A DNA stretch of 64,000 nucleotides from Vibrio celticus (GTDB lineage Bacteria; Pseudomonadota; Gammaproteobacteria; Enterobacterales; Vibrionaceae): positions 2,480,001 to 2,544,000 of the forward strand of contig NZ_AP025463.1 of assembly GCF_024347335.1 (NCBI RefSeq). Reading direction: 5' to 3'. The position numbers and the translations under genes were made by a program. Below, piece after piece: positions 9,372-18,554 of this stretch (the first letter of the stretch is position 1; each line of letters begins with the position of its first letter). A model generated the notes under the pieces. It ran no database searches, was not told the origin of the DNA, and saw only the letters and a program-made list of their open reading frames with translations.

Positions 9372-10376
9372 CTATGACTTATTGCGAGTCAGTTGGTCAC
9401 GTAAGTTCGGTGGAGTGCCTTTAATCGTTAGCGTGTCTGTCTCCGGATCGTAAAAGATACGTTCGCCTAGAAGCAGACTATCAAAACTAACATTCAAACC
9501 GCCACCAGCACCAACAAATTTTGTTAGTTTACGCATAGTTGCGCGGTCGGCTGGGAAGCTGTCTTCTAACTCGTAGCCTTGCTCACTAGTGTAGTCAAAG
9601 AAGCTTGTGCCATCTGTGCTTGCTGGCAACTCACCAGAAAGTTCACGAACTTGCACTTCATCGCCCGCTTTAAGCTGCTCGTTACAGTAATCCGCAACCT
9701 GTTTTTTGTAGCTGATCGCTTCTTCTTTCTCCAATTTAGAGTCAGAAACAAAGTCTTCTACCGCTTGCATCAGTACTTGGTTTTGCTGTTTCGCATCCAA
9801 ACCAACTTCAGCTTGTAAGAAATCTAAGAAGAAATCCGCGACTTTACGGCCAACACGTCCTTTAATGTAAGTTAAGTAACGGTTTGACTCTTTGTCAGTC
9901 TCATAAGTTGAAAGGTCTAGGCGAGCCGCGATATCCATTTTTGAGATATCAAGGTAGTCAGTCGCACTAATATCAAGCCCTTCAGTAACCTTTAGGCTTT
10001 GGTTTGAAGGCAATAAACCAATGAAAAGGTAATCTGTTGCAAGTGACTGATATTCAGCCATTACCAAGATACCTTCGTCAGCGAATGGATACTTTGATAG
10101 TTCGTCTTTTAGACGTTGCGCACTCTTTTGAGAAAAATCGTAAAAGTTTGTCTCACCAGCACGAAGTTGATGCAACCACTGCTGGAATTCGCTGTCAGAT
10201 TTGAAAGAACCAAACCCTTTGCCTGCTTTTGAATTAAAAACACGGTGAAGTTCAGCAACTAGGCTTTCAGATGAAGCATCGTTTTCTAGAGATTCAGCAC
10301 GGTAGTTAACAATCAGCTCATCCTGATCGTTCTTGCTCAGCTGGTGTAAAATTACGTTGGAAAGGTGAAGGCTCAT
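9372..10376 (-). CDS. yejK: Nucleoid-associated protein YejK (NdpA)
   Basis: This 334-residue cytosolic protein matches the YejK/NdpA family along its length (E. coli about 335 residues). Recognisable pieces are the start with NVILHQLSK, the middle IKGRVGRKVADFFLDFL, and the end LRDQLTRNK. Family members associate with the nucleoid; the biochemical role is not settled. The gene is divergent from yejL, the same arrangement as in E. coli, which supports the assignment. Confidence 0.95.
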   Translation of the reverse strand: MSLHLSNVILHQLSKNDQDELIVNYRAESLENDASSESLVAELHRVFNSKAGKGFGSFKSDSEFQQWLHQLRAGETNFYDFSQKSAQRLKDELSKYPFADEGILVMAEYQSLATDYLFIGLLPSNQSLKVTEGLDISATDYLDISKMDIAARLDLSTYETDKESNRYLTYIKGRVGRKVADFFLDFLQAEVGLDAKQQNQVLMQAVEDFVSDSKLEKEEAISYKKQVADYCNEQLKAGDEVQVRELSGELPASTDGTSFFDYTSEQGYELEDSFPADRATMRKLTKFVGAGGGLNVSFDSLLLGERIFYDPETDTLTIKGTPPNLRDQLTRNKS

Positions 10377-10460
10377 AGTGAAAATATTACCGTTCAGGTT
10401 TCAGTTGTCGTGCATAGTAGGTTATCATAAGCCGCTTTTACTATCATTATTAGAGTCCTT

Positions 10461-10688
10461 ATGCCGATTATATCTAAATACACAGATGATCAAGTTGAAA
10501 AAATCCTAGCTGAAGTAAGTGCTGTACTAACTAAGCACAAAGCTTCGCCAGAACTTTCACTGATGATCGCTGGAAATATCGCAACCAATGTCTTAAATCA
10601 GAATGTTGCTGCTTCACAACGCAAAGGAATTGCTGAAAAATTTGCCGAGGCTTTAATTTCTTCTCTTGAAGATAAAAAGTCTCACTAA
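10461..10688 (+). CDS. yejL: YejL family protein (DUF1414)
   Basis: A 75-residue small protein beginning MPIISKYTDDQVEKIL and containing LMIAGNIATNVLNQ, the conserved stretch of YejL. The function is unknown. It lies 84 bases from the divergent yejK and 28 bases before yejM, forming the usual yejL-yejM operon. Confidence 0.93.
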   Translation: MPIISKYTDDQVEKILAEVSAVLTKHKASPELSLMIAGNIATNVLNQNVAASQRKGIAEKFAEALISSLEDKKSH

Positions 10689-10716
10689 ATTTGATTGACG
10701 GATAAAAGAATTATAA

Positions 10717-12525
10717 ATGGTAGACAGCGCAAACTCATATAGCGATCGTGTATCTCGACTGGTTGGTTGGGGTCACTGGTTTGCATTTTTCAACATCATT
10801 GCTGCGATGTTGATTGGTACTCGTTATATTACTCAATCTGCTTGGCCAGAAACCTTGCTAGGCCAATTCTATTTGGCTGCATCGTGGGTTGGTCATTTTG
10901 GCTTTTTAGTGTTCGCGCTCTATCTATTAGTGCTGTTCCCGCTCACTTTTGTTCTTCCGTCGAGGAAGTTATTACGTTTGGTTGCCGTTATCTTCGCGAC
11001 CATAGGTTTAACTGTCCTGTTGATTGATACCCAAACGTATCAAAATATAAACCTCCACCTGACGCCTGTCGTGTGGGAGGTTTTATTCAGTGGAGAGGAA
11101 TCTGCATTCACGTCTGATTTGCAGCACCTCTTCATTGTTATGCCATTTATCTTCTTACTACAGCTTGGTCTGTCTGAGTGGGTTTGGCGTAAGCAGCGTA
11201 AACTGTCTCATAAACACATTGGCCGTCCGATTACTGCCGTCTTCTTCCTGTGTTTCATCAGCAGCCACTTGACCTACATGTGGGCTGATGCGTACTTCTA
11301 TAACCCAATTACTAGCCAGAAAGCGAACTTCCCACTGTCTTACCCAATGACAGCGAAAAGCTTTATGGAAAAACATGGCCTATTAGACCGTGAAGAGTAC
11401 CTTGAGCGTTTAGAAGCGAACAAAGAGAACGTAAACCTAGTTAGCTACCCGCTAGAAAAAATTCAATACAACCGCCGCAGTGATGATCTTAATATCCTGA
11501 TGGTGAGTGTGAACAACCTTCGCTCTGACGCACTTAATGCGACGGCGATGCCAAACAGCTATGCCTACGCGCAACAGTCGATCAACTTCACCAACCACTA
11601 CAGTTCAAGCAACGATATGTTTGGTATTTTTGGCTTGTTCTACGGCCTACCGAGCAGCTACGCAAGCAGCATTGAAGCTCAAGGGTCAAGCGCAGTATTG
11701 CTCGATGTTTTAGAGAATCACGATTACAAGTTCGCTGCTTTCAGTGGCGACAACTTTAGTGATGCACTGTACTCGGATATCATCTTCCGAGGCCGTGATG
11801 TGATGCCAGAGCAAGCAACTTATGATGACCAGAGTGCCATAAAAGCTTGGTCTGACTGGATTCAATCACCGCAAGCTAAGCGTCCTTGGTTTAACTTTAT
11901 TGAACTAACTACACTGGATAACTTCGCCAGCTACGATTCAAGTTCAGAGTCGGACTCTACGCTAACGACAGCAGAGCGTTTTGCAACAGACTATCAAAAG
12001 TCGGCGACAGCGGCCGATGCTCAGCTAGCAACTATCTACGCTGAACTGGAACGCTTAGAGCTTGCCGATAACACGGTGGTTATCATTACCTCTAACCACG
12101 GTACTGAGTTTAACGAAACCAAAACCAACAGCTGGGGTGCAAACTCCAACTACAGTCGTTATCAGTTACAAGTACCACTGTTTATCAGCTGGCCTGGCAA
12201 GTCTGCTTCTGAATACACCCACCGTTCTAGTCATCTAGACGTGTCAGTAACACTGATGCAAGAGCTATTGGGTGTATCTTCGAACCCAACGGATTTCAGT
12301 AGTGGTCGCAGCCTGTTTAATGAACGTAATAGAAAGTGGATTCTCGCGGGCGACTCTCGTGAACTTGCTCTTGTTACTGACCAGCAAACAACGGTGTTAG
12401 ATAAATTTGGTAACTTCAAATTGTACGACCAGAATTACAAGCGCCTGAAAAACGTAAGCCCTCGCTTACCTGTGTTGATGCAAGGCCTGACTGAGCTACA
12501 GCGTTTCTACACAAAAAATGACTAA
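10717..12525 (+). CDS. yejM: Inner-membrane sulfatase-like protein YejM (PbgA/LapC)
   Basis: The 602-residue protein has five N-terminal transmembrane helices (to about residue 190) and a periplasmic alkaline-phosphatase/sulfatase-fold domain. That domain has LMVSVNNLRSDALNATAMPN in place of the usual metal-site opening and VVIITSNHGTEF near residue 455. In enterobacteria YejM (PbgA, LapC) senses lipopolysaccharide in the inner membrane and controls LpxC stability through LapB/YciM; the domain appears not to act as a hydrolase. The same role is likely here. It follows yejL closely and ends at the hairpin at 12542-12569. Confidence 0.93.
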   Translation: MVDSANSYSDRVSRLVGWGHWFAFFNIIAAMLIGTRYITQSAWPETLLGQFYLAASWVGHFGFLVFALYLLVLFPLTFVLPSRKLLRLVAVIFATIGLTVLLIDTQTYQNINLHLTPVVWEVLFSGEESAFTSDLQHLFIVMPFIFLLQLGLSEWVWRKQRKLSHKHIGRPITAVFFLCFISSHLTYMWADAYFYNPITSQKANFPLSYPMTAKSFMEKHGLLDREEYLERLEANKENVNLVSYPLEKIQYNRRSDDLNILMVSVNNLRSDALNATAMPNSYAYAQQSINFTNHYSSSNDMFGIFGLFYGLPSSYASSIEAQGSSAVLLDVLENHDYKFAAFSGDNFSDALYSDIIFRGRDVMPEQATYDDQSAIKAWSDWIQSPQAKRPWFNFIELTTLDNFASYDSSSESDSTLTTAERFATDYQKSATAADAQLATIYAELERLELADNTVVIITSNHGTEFNETKTNSWGANSNYSRYQLQVPLFISWPGKSASEYTHRSSHLDVSVTLMQELLGVSSNPTDFSSGRSLFNERNRKWILAGDSRELALVTDQQTTVLDKFGNFKLYDQNYKRLKNVSPRLPVLMQGLTELQRFYTKND

Positions 12526-12541
12526 ATAATCAGCAAACAGC

Positions 12542-12569
12542 AAAGGGAAGCCAATGGCTTCCCTTTTTT
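12542..12569 (+). terminator. Rho-independent terminator of yejLM
   Basis: AAAGGGAAGCC / GGCTTCCCTTTTTT forms a strong stem with a 4-base loop and six T, 17 bases after the yejM stop. Confidence 0.92.
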
Positions 12570-12624
12570 ATTGCCGTGAATGATTAGAAAACAAGCAACA
12601 AAACAAAATTATGAAAATTAAGGG

Positions 12625-12653
12625 TTTACAAGATCCTCCACCCCTTATATTAT
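12625..12653 (+). promoter_or_regulatory. Promoter of the first tRNA-Ser
   Basis: TTTACA at 12625 and TATTAT at 12648 are separated by 17 bases and followed by a GC-containing discriminator just before the tRNA, the pattern of stringently controlled stable-RNA promoters. The same boxes and spacing recur before the second copy at 13134-13162. Confidence 0.75.
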
Positions 12654-12663
12654 TCACGCCACT

Positions 12664-12754
12664 GGAGGGATGGCTGAGTGGTCGAAAGCACCGGTCTTGA
12701 AAACCGGCAACCGTTAATAGCGGTTCTAGGGTTCAAATCCCTATCCCTCCACCA
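12664..12754 (+). tRNA. tRNA-Ser (anticodon UGA), copy 1
   Basis: The 91-base gene folds as a class II tRNA. Acceptor GGAGGGA pairs with TCCCTCC, the anticodon stem CCGGT/ACCGG encloses CTTGAAA with TGA at 12698-12700, the long variable arm is CAACCGTTAATAGCGGTT, and the T loop is GTTCAAATC. CCA is encoded. The discriminator base is A, where E. coli tRNA-Ser has G. An identical copy lies 509 bases downstream. Confidence 0.97.
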
Positions 12755-12762
12755 CTTTAAAG

Positions 12763-12791
12763 AAAGCCGCTGAGAAATCAGCGGCTTTTTT
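12763..12791 (+). terminator. Terminator of tRNA-Ser copy 1
   Basis: AAAGCCGCTGA and TCAGCGGCTTT pair perfectly around GAAA and run into T6. The same hairpin follows the second tRNA copy. Confidence 0.93.
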
Positions 12792-13130
12792 GCATCTGAA
12801 GCTTTTTAAAATATAAAGCTCATCTAACAAAACTCTCTACAGTCCCAGTTTCAAACCCATTCACTTTATACCTAGTTTTAAATTCCGATCTCACCGTTCT
12901 AAACTAAAAGTTCATGCGCCTAAGCCACTCCCCTCATAACTTTACCTGCAAGCCAATTAGATACTTTCTTTTTTAATAGCACAGAAACACTGCGCGTATA
13001 ACAAAAGTTGGAAATACTTGGTTTGTTGAATATTAGATTTTGTCAGCTTCTTAATAAACCGAACAATAAATAATCATTCAGAACAAAAACACCAAAAAGC
13101 GTTCATAAAAAAAGCAGTCAGTTAATAAGG
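12792..13130. other. Spacer between the two tRNA-Ser genes
   Basis: About 340 AT-rich bases with no ORF, repeat or RNA fold that I can support. It separates the two duplicated tRNA transcription units. Confidence 0.5.
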
Positions 13131-13133
13131 GTA

Positions 13134-13162
13134 TTTACAAGCGAAAGCCACCCTTATATTAT
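13134..13162 (+). promoter_or_regulatory. Promoter of the second tRNA-Ser
   Basis: TTTACA (13134) and TATTAT (13157) with 17-base spacing and a GCGCC discriminator. The elements match those of copy 1 although the spacer sequence differs. Confidence 0.75.
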
Positions 13163-13172
13163 ACGCGCCATT

Positions 13173-13263
13173 GGAGGGATGGCTGAGTGGTCGAAAGCAC
13201 CGGTCTTGAAAACCGGCAACCGTTAATAGCGGTTCTAGGGTTCAAATCCCTATCCCTCCACCA
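13173..13263 (+). tRNA. tRNA-Ser (anticodon UGA), copy 2
   Basis: All 91 bases are identical to the copy at 12664, including the anticodon TGA (13207-13209), long variable arm, discriminator A and encoded CCA. It has its own promoter and terminator, so it is an independent unit created by tandem duplication. Confidence 0.97.
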
Positions 13264-13271
13264 CATTAAAG

Positions 13272-13300
13272 AAAGCCGCTGAGAAATCAGCGGCTTTTTT
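13272..13300 (+). terminator. Terminator of tRNA-Ser copy 2
   Basis: The same perfect 11-bp stem with GAAA loop and T6 as after copy 1. It also faces the 3' end of the chemoreceptor gene. Confidence 0.93.
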
Positions 13301-13338
13301 GTATCTGGCGTTTGCGTAAAGAGCTTACGTAGTTTCTA

Positions 13339-15465
13339 CTACACCACCTTTCGACTCACTTCAAAGCGTCCAATCAATTGGTCTAAGCGGCTCAATGAAT
13401 TACCCATCAAAGAAACTCGACGTGCGAGTTGCTTAGTAGACAGTTGTAAGTCAGATATTGAACGTTGGGCTTTATCTGCCGTTTGTCCGTTTTTCTGACT
13501 GTTCTCATCTAGATTGGACATCGTGGTAAAGAGATCACTCACCGCGGCTTGAATTTGTTCACTGCGAGCATTTGAGTCGACTGTTAAGTTTCCTTTACTC
13601 ACATTCTCAACGCCTCGCTCCATGGACTCAACAGCACTGCGAGACTTACTATGCAGCTCTTTCATTAGGTCACTAATATGATTAGCGGCTTGTGAAGTAC
13701 GATCAGCCAGAGTTCTTACTTCAGAAGCGACGACAGAGAACCCTCTCCCGTGTTCACCTGCTCTTGCCGACTCGATGGCCGCATTCAAGGCCAAAAGGTT
13801 AGTCTGCGCGGTAATGTCAGTAATGATATCTATAATGTCAGACACCTTGGTCATTTCATTATTCACCTCATTCACGCTATGCGCCGAGCTTTCTACGATA
13901 TTGCGAACAATCTCCATGCCTTCGACAGACTGGTTGTATTCCTTTTCCGCGCTCAGGACGGCTTGTTTCATCACCGTATCCATTTGCGTTGCTGAAACAC
14001 TCGCATGAGTAATTTCGCTCTGTTGATACTGACTCAACTGAAGCATATTGCTTAACGCTTGTGATGCATCATCACTGGTTTGCTTCATCACGACACTGCG
14101 ACGAAACATCGATTCCGAAACCTCTCTGACTTCGTGACTCGCATGGATCAACTCACTCACCGTGTTATCTAAATTGTCGATAAAACTGTTAGTCCAGCGC
14201 CCTAAGTTGCCAAGTTCATTATGACTGAATGTGGTGGGATCAAGTCTCCGACTTAAATTGCCATCACCTTCGGCTAAGGTCTGCATTACCCCGGTCATTT
14301 CGTGAATCTTCTTAACTAATGGTTTGGCGCTAACTAAACGGAATAAGCCCAATGAAAGCAACGCGCAAGCGAACATAATGCCACTCTGCATAAAAGGTGT
14401 GAGTGTATAAAGGTTGGCAAACAGTAATGGAACAAATAGAGGCAGTAGCATGCAGCTGATGAAGTGTTTAGATAAGGTATAACTTAGGCTTCGGTCTCTG
14501 TAGACCTCTTCTAAATCGGACTCACACATCATGCCAAAGGTATCTGGCGAACCATCTAATTGAAAGGTGATACCTTTGCCAATAACGGGTATGTGGCGAT
14601 AGTCGGAATACCCCGGATAACCTATAAACAGGTTACTGCCATTTTTGATGGTTTCTCTTACGCCTGGGTGAAGCTGATTAGTGGCTGGGTCCGTAAAGCG
14701 AATCTCAAATTCGGTATGCTGCTGGATCTTAACCGCTCCCCAATCAGTATGAATCCCTTGCTTTAAGTTCTCGCCGTGTGAAAAGGTATTATCTTCAAAG
14801 CGAGAACGAGAGAGCGCAACACCCGGCTGAGTATGAGGATCATGAATGGAGTCGACCATAAAGATATAGTTATCACCTGACTCGCTATAAATATGCCCCG
14901 CTTCTCTCTGAATAATGTCACCAATAACATCATTTGGAACTCGGCCACATAGGAATTGTTGCGCCCCTTCATCCCTAGAAAAGGGGACATAAAACATCAG
15001 CGTTACTTGATCATGAAACGATGAACTCGACGCTCCCACGTTCAATGTGCGTGGATCCATATACGGCCCATGAAGATAACGCTTTGAAGCTCCTTCAACT
15101 AAAGCCTTCTTATCTCCAAGAGTAACCCCGACATGCTCATGATAACTCGATGCTTGTGCTACCCCCTTAGCATCGACGATCGCCAACTCAGAAAAATCCG
15201 TACTGCGTTTAAGAAGGCTAGCTAACGTCCCCTGAGCTTGTTCTTCCGTTCGACTTGCTAAATAAACCGCAGAGTCTTCTAAAAAATCCCATTGATTCTT
15301 GACCCAGTTATGCAGAAGTTGAACTCGCGTGTGAGCAATACTTTCAAAAGCTTGTTCAAGCTCCTCCGTCCTACTTCGATTGAGGAAACAAGCTCTGCGC
15401 ATAGCCAGTTTTCCTGTTGCGCCAAACCAATTAAGCCAACTACGTTCCTTGTCCGTTAGGTTCAT
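13339..15465 (-). CDS. Methyl-accepting chemotaxis protein
   Basis: I take the ATG at 15465, preceded by AAGGGA, giving 708 residues. The first 350 residues form a large sensory region resembling a Cache/PDC-type ligand domain, apparently without a clear N-terminal membrane helix. Two adjacent hydrophobic segments (about 350-395) are followed by a HAMP-like region and the cytoplasmic signalling domain. Its hairpin tip reads ITAQTNLLALNAAIESARAGEHGRGFSVVASEVRTLA (about 560-597), the hallmark that binds CheA/CheW. The ligand cannot be told. The long sensory part before the membrane pair is unusual. No CheB/R-binding pentapeptide is visible at the C-terminus. Confidence 0.93.
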   Translation of the reverse strand: MNLTDKERSWLNWFGATGKLAMRRACFLNRSRTEELEQAFESIAHTRVQLLHNWVKNQWDFLEDSAVYLASRTEEQAQGTLASLLKRSTDFSELAIVDAKGVAQASSYHEHVGVTLGDKKALVEGASKRYLHGPYMDPRTLNVGASSSSFHDQVTLMFYVPFSRDEGAQQFLCGRVPNDVIGDIIQREAGHIYSESGDNYIFMVDSIHDPHTQPGVALSRSRFEDNTFSHGENLKQGIHTDWGAVKIQQHTEFEIRFTDPATNQLHPGVRETIKNGSNLFIGYPGYSDYRHIPVIGKGITFQLDGSPDTFGMMCESDLEEVYRDRSLSYTLSKHFISCMLLPLFVPLLFANLYTLTPFMQSGIMFACALLSLGLFRLVSAKPLVKKIHEMTGVMQTLAEGDGNLSRRLDPTTFSHNELGNLGRWTNSFIDNLDNTVSELIHASHEVREVSESMFRRSVVMKQTSDDASQALSNMLQLSQYQQSEITHASVSATQMDTVMKQAVLSAEKEYNQSVEGMEIVRNIVESSAHSVNEVNNEMTKVSDIIDIITDITAQTNLLALNAAIESARAGEHGRGFSVVASEVRTLADRTSQAANHISDLMKELHSKSRSAVESMERGVENVSKGNLTVDSNARSEQIQAAVSDLFTTMSNLDENSQKNGQTADKAQRSISDLQLSTKQLARRVSLMGNSLSRLDQLIGRFEVSRKVV

Positions 15466-15657
15466 TTTTATCCCTTGTGTTTTTATAGACACATGGGTAA
15501 AGCAATTTACAGACCACAATTAATCACACAAATACGTAACTAATTAATAAAAAAGTACTTTATATGAATCATAATGGTGCAACCGTGTCTTTTATGGTGC
15601 AAGAGACCTTATTTCACACCATCAATTCAATGAGCTATCAGTCGCCAATTTGAGAGG

Positions 15658-16578
15658 TTAACCGTAAACATGATAAGCCGCTTTTAACAGCTGCATGTGA
15701 ATCGGCACCAAATCTTGATGTTGAGTTCGATATCCGCCACCGACTACGCAGGCCATCGGAATAGACTCTGATTTTGCTAATTCAATCATGAAACAGTCGC
15801 GTTCAAATATCCCTTGTGTCGAGACATTCAAATAACCCAGTTCATCGTCTTGATGGATATCGATCCCCGCATCATAAATAATCAGATCAGGTTGATGGTG
15901 AGCAATCGCTAACTTAGTGACTTGTTCGAAACACCTTAGAAACTCTTCATCTTCAGTTTCACGGCTTAATGGCACATCTAAATCCGATAATGGCTTTCGT
16001 GCAGGGAAATTTTTGTCACAGTGGAAAGACAGAGTAATAATCTCATCGCTATCTTGGCAAAGAGTCGCTGTGCCATCACCATGATGAACATCGCTGTCGA
16101 CGATAAGCACTTTATCGATATGCTCAAAGGTCAGCGCGTGTTTTGCCGCTAAAACCAGATCGTTCAACAAACAAAAGCCACTGCCAAAATCATGATGCGC
16201 ATGATGATAACCACCACTCAAATGAATCGCTAAACCACTCTCTATTGCCATTTCAGCGGCCAAGCAGGTTCCACCACTTGAGTAGAGTGTTCTCTCAATA
16301 AGTTGCTCGCTCCACGGGAAACCGATGCGTCTCATTTTAGCCGCAGGCAAATTACCAGACACGAGCAAATCGACATATTCGCTATCGTGAACCTGTTTTA
16401 CCTGTTCAACCGAAACCGGCGTTGGTTGGCACACTTCAAACTTGCTTTTCCATCGAGGTTCACGATCCATCAGCGCCTCAACAGCACTATGCAACAGCTG
16501 ATATTTGTTGATTGGGTAGCGATGACCTTCTGGTAAAGGTAACTGTGAATAGATTGGGTGGTAAATTAAAGGAATCAT
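15658..16578 (-). CDS. Histone deacetylase family (AcuC/HDAC-like) deacetylase
   Basis: This 306-residue cytosolic enzyme has all class-defining motifs. GGYHHAHHDFGSGFC (about 120-135) carries the tandem catalytic histidines. DSDVHHGDGTA (about 161-171) supplies zinc ligands, DAGIDIHQDDELG (about 244-256) supplies the second aspartate, and the late loop is GGGY. Bacterial members deacetylate small molecules, polyamines or protein lysines; the substrate is not predictable here. The start has only a weak ribosome site. It is divergent from a Fur-box-headed cluster at 16690. Confidence 0.9.
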   Translation of the reverse strand: MIPLIYHPIYSQLPLPEGHRYPINKYQLLHSAVEALMDREPRWKSKFEVCQPTPVSVEQVKQVHDSEYVDLLVSGNLPAAKMRRIGFPWSEQLIERTLYSSGGTCLAAEMAIESGLAIHLSGGYHHAHHDFGSGFCLLNDLVLAAKHALTFEHIDKVLIVDSDVHHGDGTATLCQDSDEIITLSFHCDKNFPARKPLSDLDVPLSRETEDEEFLRCFEQVTKLAIAHHQPDLIIYDAGIDIHQDDELGYLNVSTQGIFERDCFMIELAKSESIPMACVVGGGYRTQHQDLVPIHMQLLKAAYHVYG

Positions 16579-16643
16579 AATCAGGTTAATTGCGTATCTT
16601 TCTCAAAATCATAACAGTCTCAGACTTGGCGACAACCTGAATT

Positions 16644-16662
16644 AATGATAATGATTATCGTT
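16644..16662. promoter_or_regulatory. Fur box
   Basis: The 19-base AATGATAATGATTATCGTT contains a perfect 6-1-6 core, GATAAT-G-ATTATC (16647-16659), the classical Fur recognition unit. It lies 28 bases upstream of the small ORF at 16690 and between two divergent genes, so iron could control the rightward cluster, the deacetylase gene, or both. Confidence 0.75.
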
Positions 16663-16689
16663 AATATCAATTAACGGAAAGAGACAACA

Positions 16690-16815
16690 ATGAAAAGCGT
16701 AATACTCATCTTTGGGGTGATCTGCGGCTCAGCGGCAGCAGTAATGATTTTTGTAGGAATGCTAATGGCCAGTTGGTGGAGCGTTGATTTTCTCGTGTTA
16801 AGCCATCAAACTTAA
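16690..16815 (+). CDS. Small membrane protein of 41 residues
   Basis: An ATG with GGAAAGAG upstream opens a 41-codon frame: MKSVILIFGVICGSAAAVMI, then a second hydrophobic stretch with SWWSVDFLVL. The whole is one or two transmembrane helices. It starts just after a Fur box and ends 25 bases before the SDR gene, so it looks like a real, iron-regulated first cistron. I do not recognise a family. Confidence 0.6.
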   Translation: MKSVILIFGVICGSAAAVMIFVGMLMASWWSVDFLVLSHQT

Positions 16816-16840
16816 CTAATTGAACTGAAAAGGAATCACC

Positions 16841-17527
16841 ATGAGCGTTATTTTTATTACTGGGGCGAACCGCGGCATTGGCTTAAGCCTGACTCAACAA
16901 TACCTGGAAGGTAACCACAAGGTGTACGCGACTTATCGTGACGACAATTCAGCAAAAGAATTGCTCTCACTCGCAGGCCACAACACTAACCTGACCTGTA
17001 TTCAATTAGAGATAACCGATTACCAAGCAGTAAGCCAACTCCCTTCGCAAATAGAGTCGATTGATATCTTGATCAACAACGCTGGCTACTATGGACCAAA
17101 AGGCTATGGGCTGGGTAATACCGATGTTGAAGAGTGGCGTCGTGTATTCGAAGTCAACACCATCGCTCCACTAAAGCTTGTCGAAACGCTATTGCCGCTA
17201 CTAGAAGACAGCCATATCAAAAAGGTCGCTTGTCTATCCTCTAGAGTCGGCAGCATGACCGAAAACACCTCAGGCGGCGGTTATATCTATCGCTCCTCTA
17301 AAGCCGCTCTAAACTCCGTGGTGAAGAGCCTAAGCAACGACTTAACCGAGAATGGCTTTACGGTGTTAGCACTGCATCCAGGTTGGGTACAGACCGAAAT
17401 GGGCGGCCCTAATGCTCTGATCGACACCGACACTTCAGCTTCTGGCCTGATTGAAGTCATCGAGTCCGCGAATACTGAAGTAAGTGGTCACTTCTTCAAT
17501 TTCGATGGCAGCGAAATAGACTGGTAA
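16841..17527 (+). CDS. SDR family oxidoreductase
   Basis: The 228-residue protein is a classical short-chain dehydrogenase. The cofactor loop is TGANRGIG (residues 7-14), LINNAGYYG lies near residue 80, the catalytic Ser is in ACLSSRVG, and the YxxxK pair is in YRSSK (about 150). A PGWVQTEMGG loop follows. It would use NAD(P)H on an unknown carbonyl or alcohol. AAGGA precedes the ATG. It lies in the Fur-box-headed cluster and is followed after 7 bases by a lipoprotein gene. Confidence 0.9.
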   Translation: MSVIFITGANRGIGLSLTQQYLEGNHKVYATYRDDNSAKELLSLAGHNTNLTCIQLEITDYQAVSQLPSQIESIDILINNAGYYGPKGYGLGNTDVEEWRRVFEVNTIAPLKLVETLLPLLEDSHIKKVACLSSRVGSMTENTSGGGYIYRSSKAALNSVVKSLSNDLTENGFTVLALHPGWVQTEMGGPNALIDTDTSASGLIEVIESANTEVSGHFFNFDGSEIDW

Positions 17528-17534
17528 CCCGCAG

Positions 17535-18536
17535 ATGAATTTAGGCCCTCTCTCAAATCTAGTTAAGCACTCAACACTGTTTTGTCTGACAGTGATGCTA
17601 GCTGGCTGTTTTGGTGAAGGCCCCGGCGACTTGTTTGACGACTATCAAACCAAGATAGCCAGAGTACAAGATGCTGAAGAACTCAAAGAAGATTGGGAGT
17701 TTGAAAGCCTACCGAGAAAACGAGAACTGCTGCTTGACGTGCCCTCACTCTCTATCGGTCTCATCGACAGTTACCAACTTCGTCAGTGTGGATTGTTCAA
17801 TCTGATTGCAGAAAGAAATTCAGTTCTGGGCAAGGTTTCGGATGAGTTTCGTAATTACGATTATCAAGTCGCACTACTTGCAGGTGTTGGAAAATGTTTA
17901 TCCGCTAGCGAATTAGACCCTGAGATCGTAGAACTACTGAAAGAAATCGAGCAGCAGAAACTCGCACAGTTTCCACTGCATCAATGGAATCTAATCTATG
18001 CCAGCGATGCGATGCAGTCTCAGATGCGTGGTAGCCAGTGGTTACACGCTGATATCGGCGATCAGGTACGACAAACCAGTGATGCCTTAGAACATATCAA
18101 TCAAGCGTTAAACGTTCCGCTCGTTTCGGAAAAGACTACTGAGGTTCAAGAAGTATTAGAAAAGAGCTCTACGCTCGGGGATTTATACTACTCGCTCACG
18201 CGAGCTTCGGCCGAACTTGATACCATCACCAAACAGCTGACAACTTTTGATCACAATATCATCTGTGGTAAACAACGAGACACGACCAAGTTTCGTTATC
18301 TCAACAATGTGTTCGAGCTGCAATACATAGACAAAGTTCAGCCGTACATGGCGCAATTAGATGGCTACTATCAGCATTTAGCCCCGCAACTTAGTATGTT
18401 TGACGCGCAACCTGACCTACACAGTTATTACTTTCCCATCAAAGATGCGCATCACGCCTTTCGAGCATCAACTCGTCGCCATGTCGACTATTGGCAGCAG
18501 CTGTTTAAACGTTGTGGCCGTAAAGTCGGACGTTAA
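17535..18536 (+). CDS. DUF3080-like lipoprotein
   Basis: The 333-residue product has a lipoprotein signal with lipobox LAGC at about residues 22-25, then a helical soluble domain with scattered cysteines and a conserved-looking C-terminus (HAFRASTRRHVDYWQQLF). I associate this with the DUF3080 family of vibrios and relatives; the function is unknown. The gap from the SDR stop is only 7 bases, so they are translated from one message. The opposing topB gene ends 18 bases away. Confidence 0.75.
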   Translation: MNLGPLSNLVKHSTLFCLTVMLAGCFGEGPGDLFDDYQTKIARVQDAEELKEDWEFESLPRKRELLLDVPSLSIGLIDSYQLRQCGLFNLIAERNSVLGKVSDEFRNYDYQVALLAGVGKCLSASELDPEIVELLKEIEQQKLAQFPLHQWNLIYASDAMQSQMRGSQWLHADIGDQVRQTSDALEHINQALNVPLVSEKTTEVQEVLEKSSTLGDLYYSLTRASAELDTITKQLTTFDHNIICGKQRDTTKFRYLNNVFELQYIDKVQPYMAQLDGYYQHLAPQLSMFDAQPDLHSYYFPIKDAHHAFRASTRRHVDYWQQLFKRCGRKVGR

Positions 18537-18554
18537 TCCTAACCTCAATAAATC

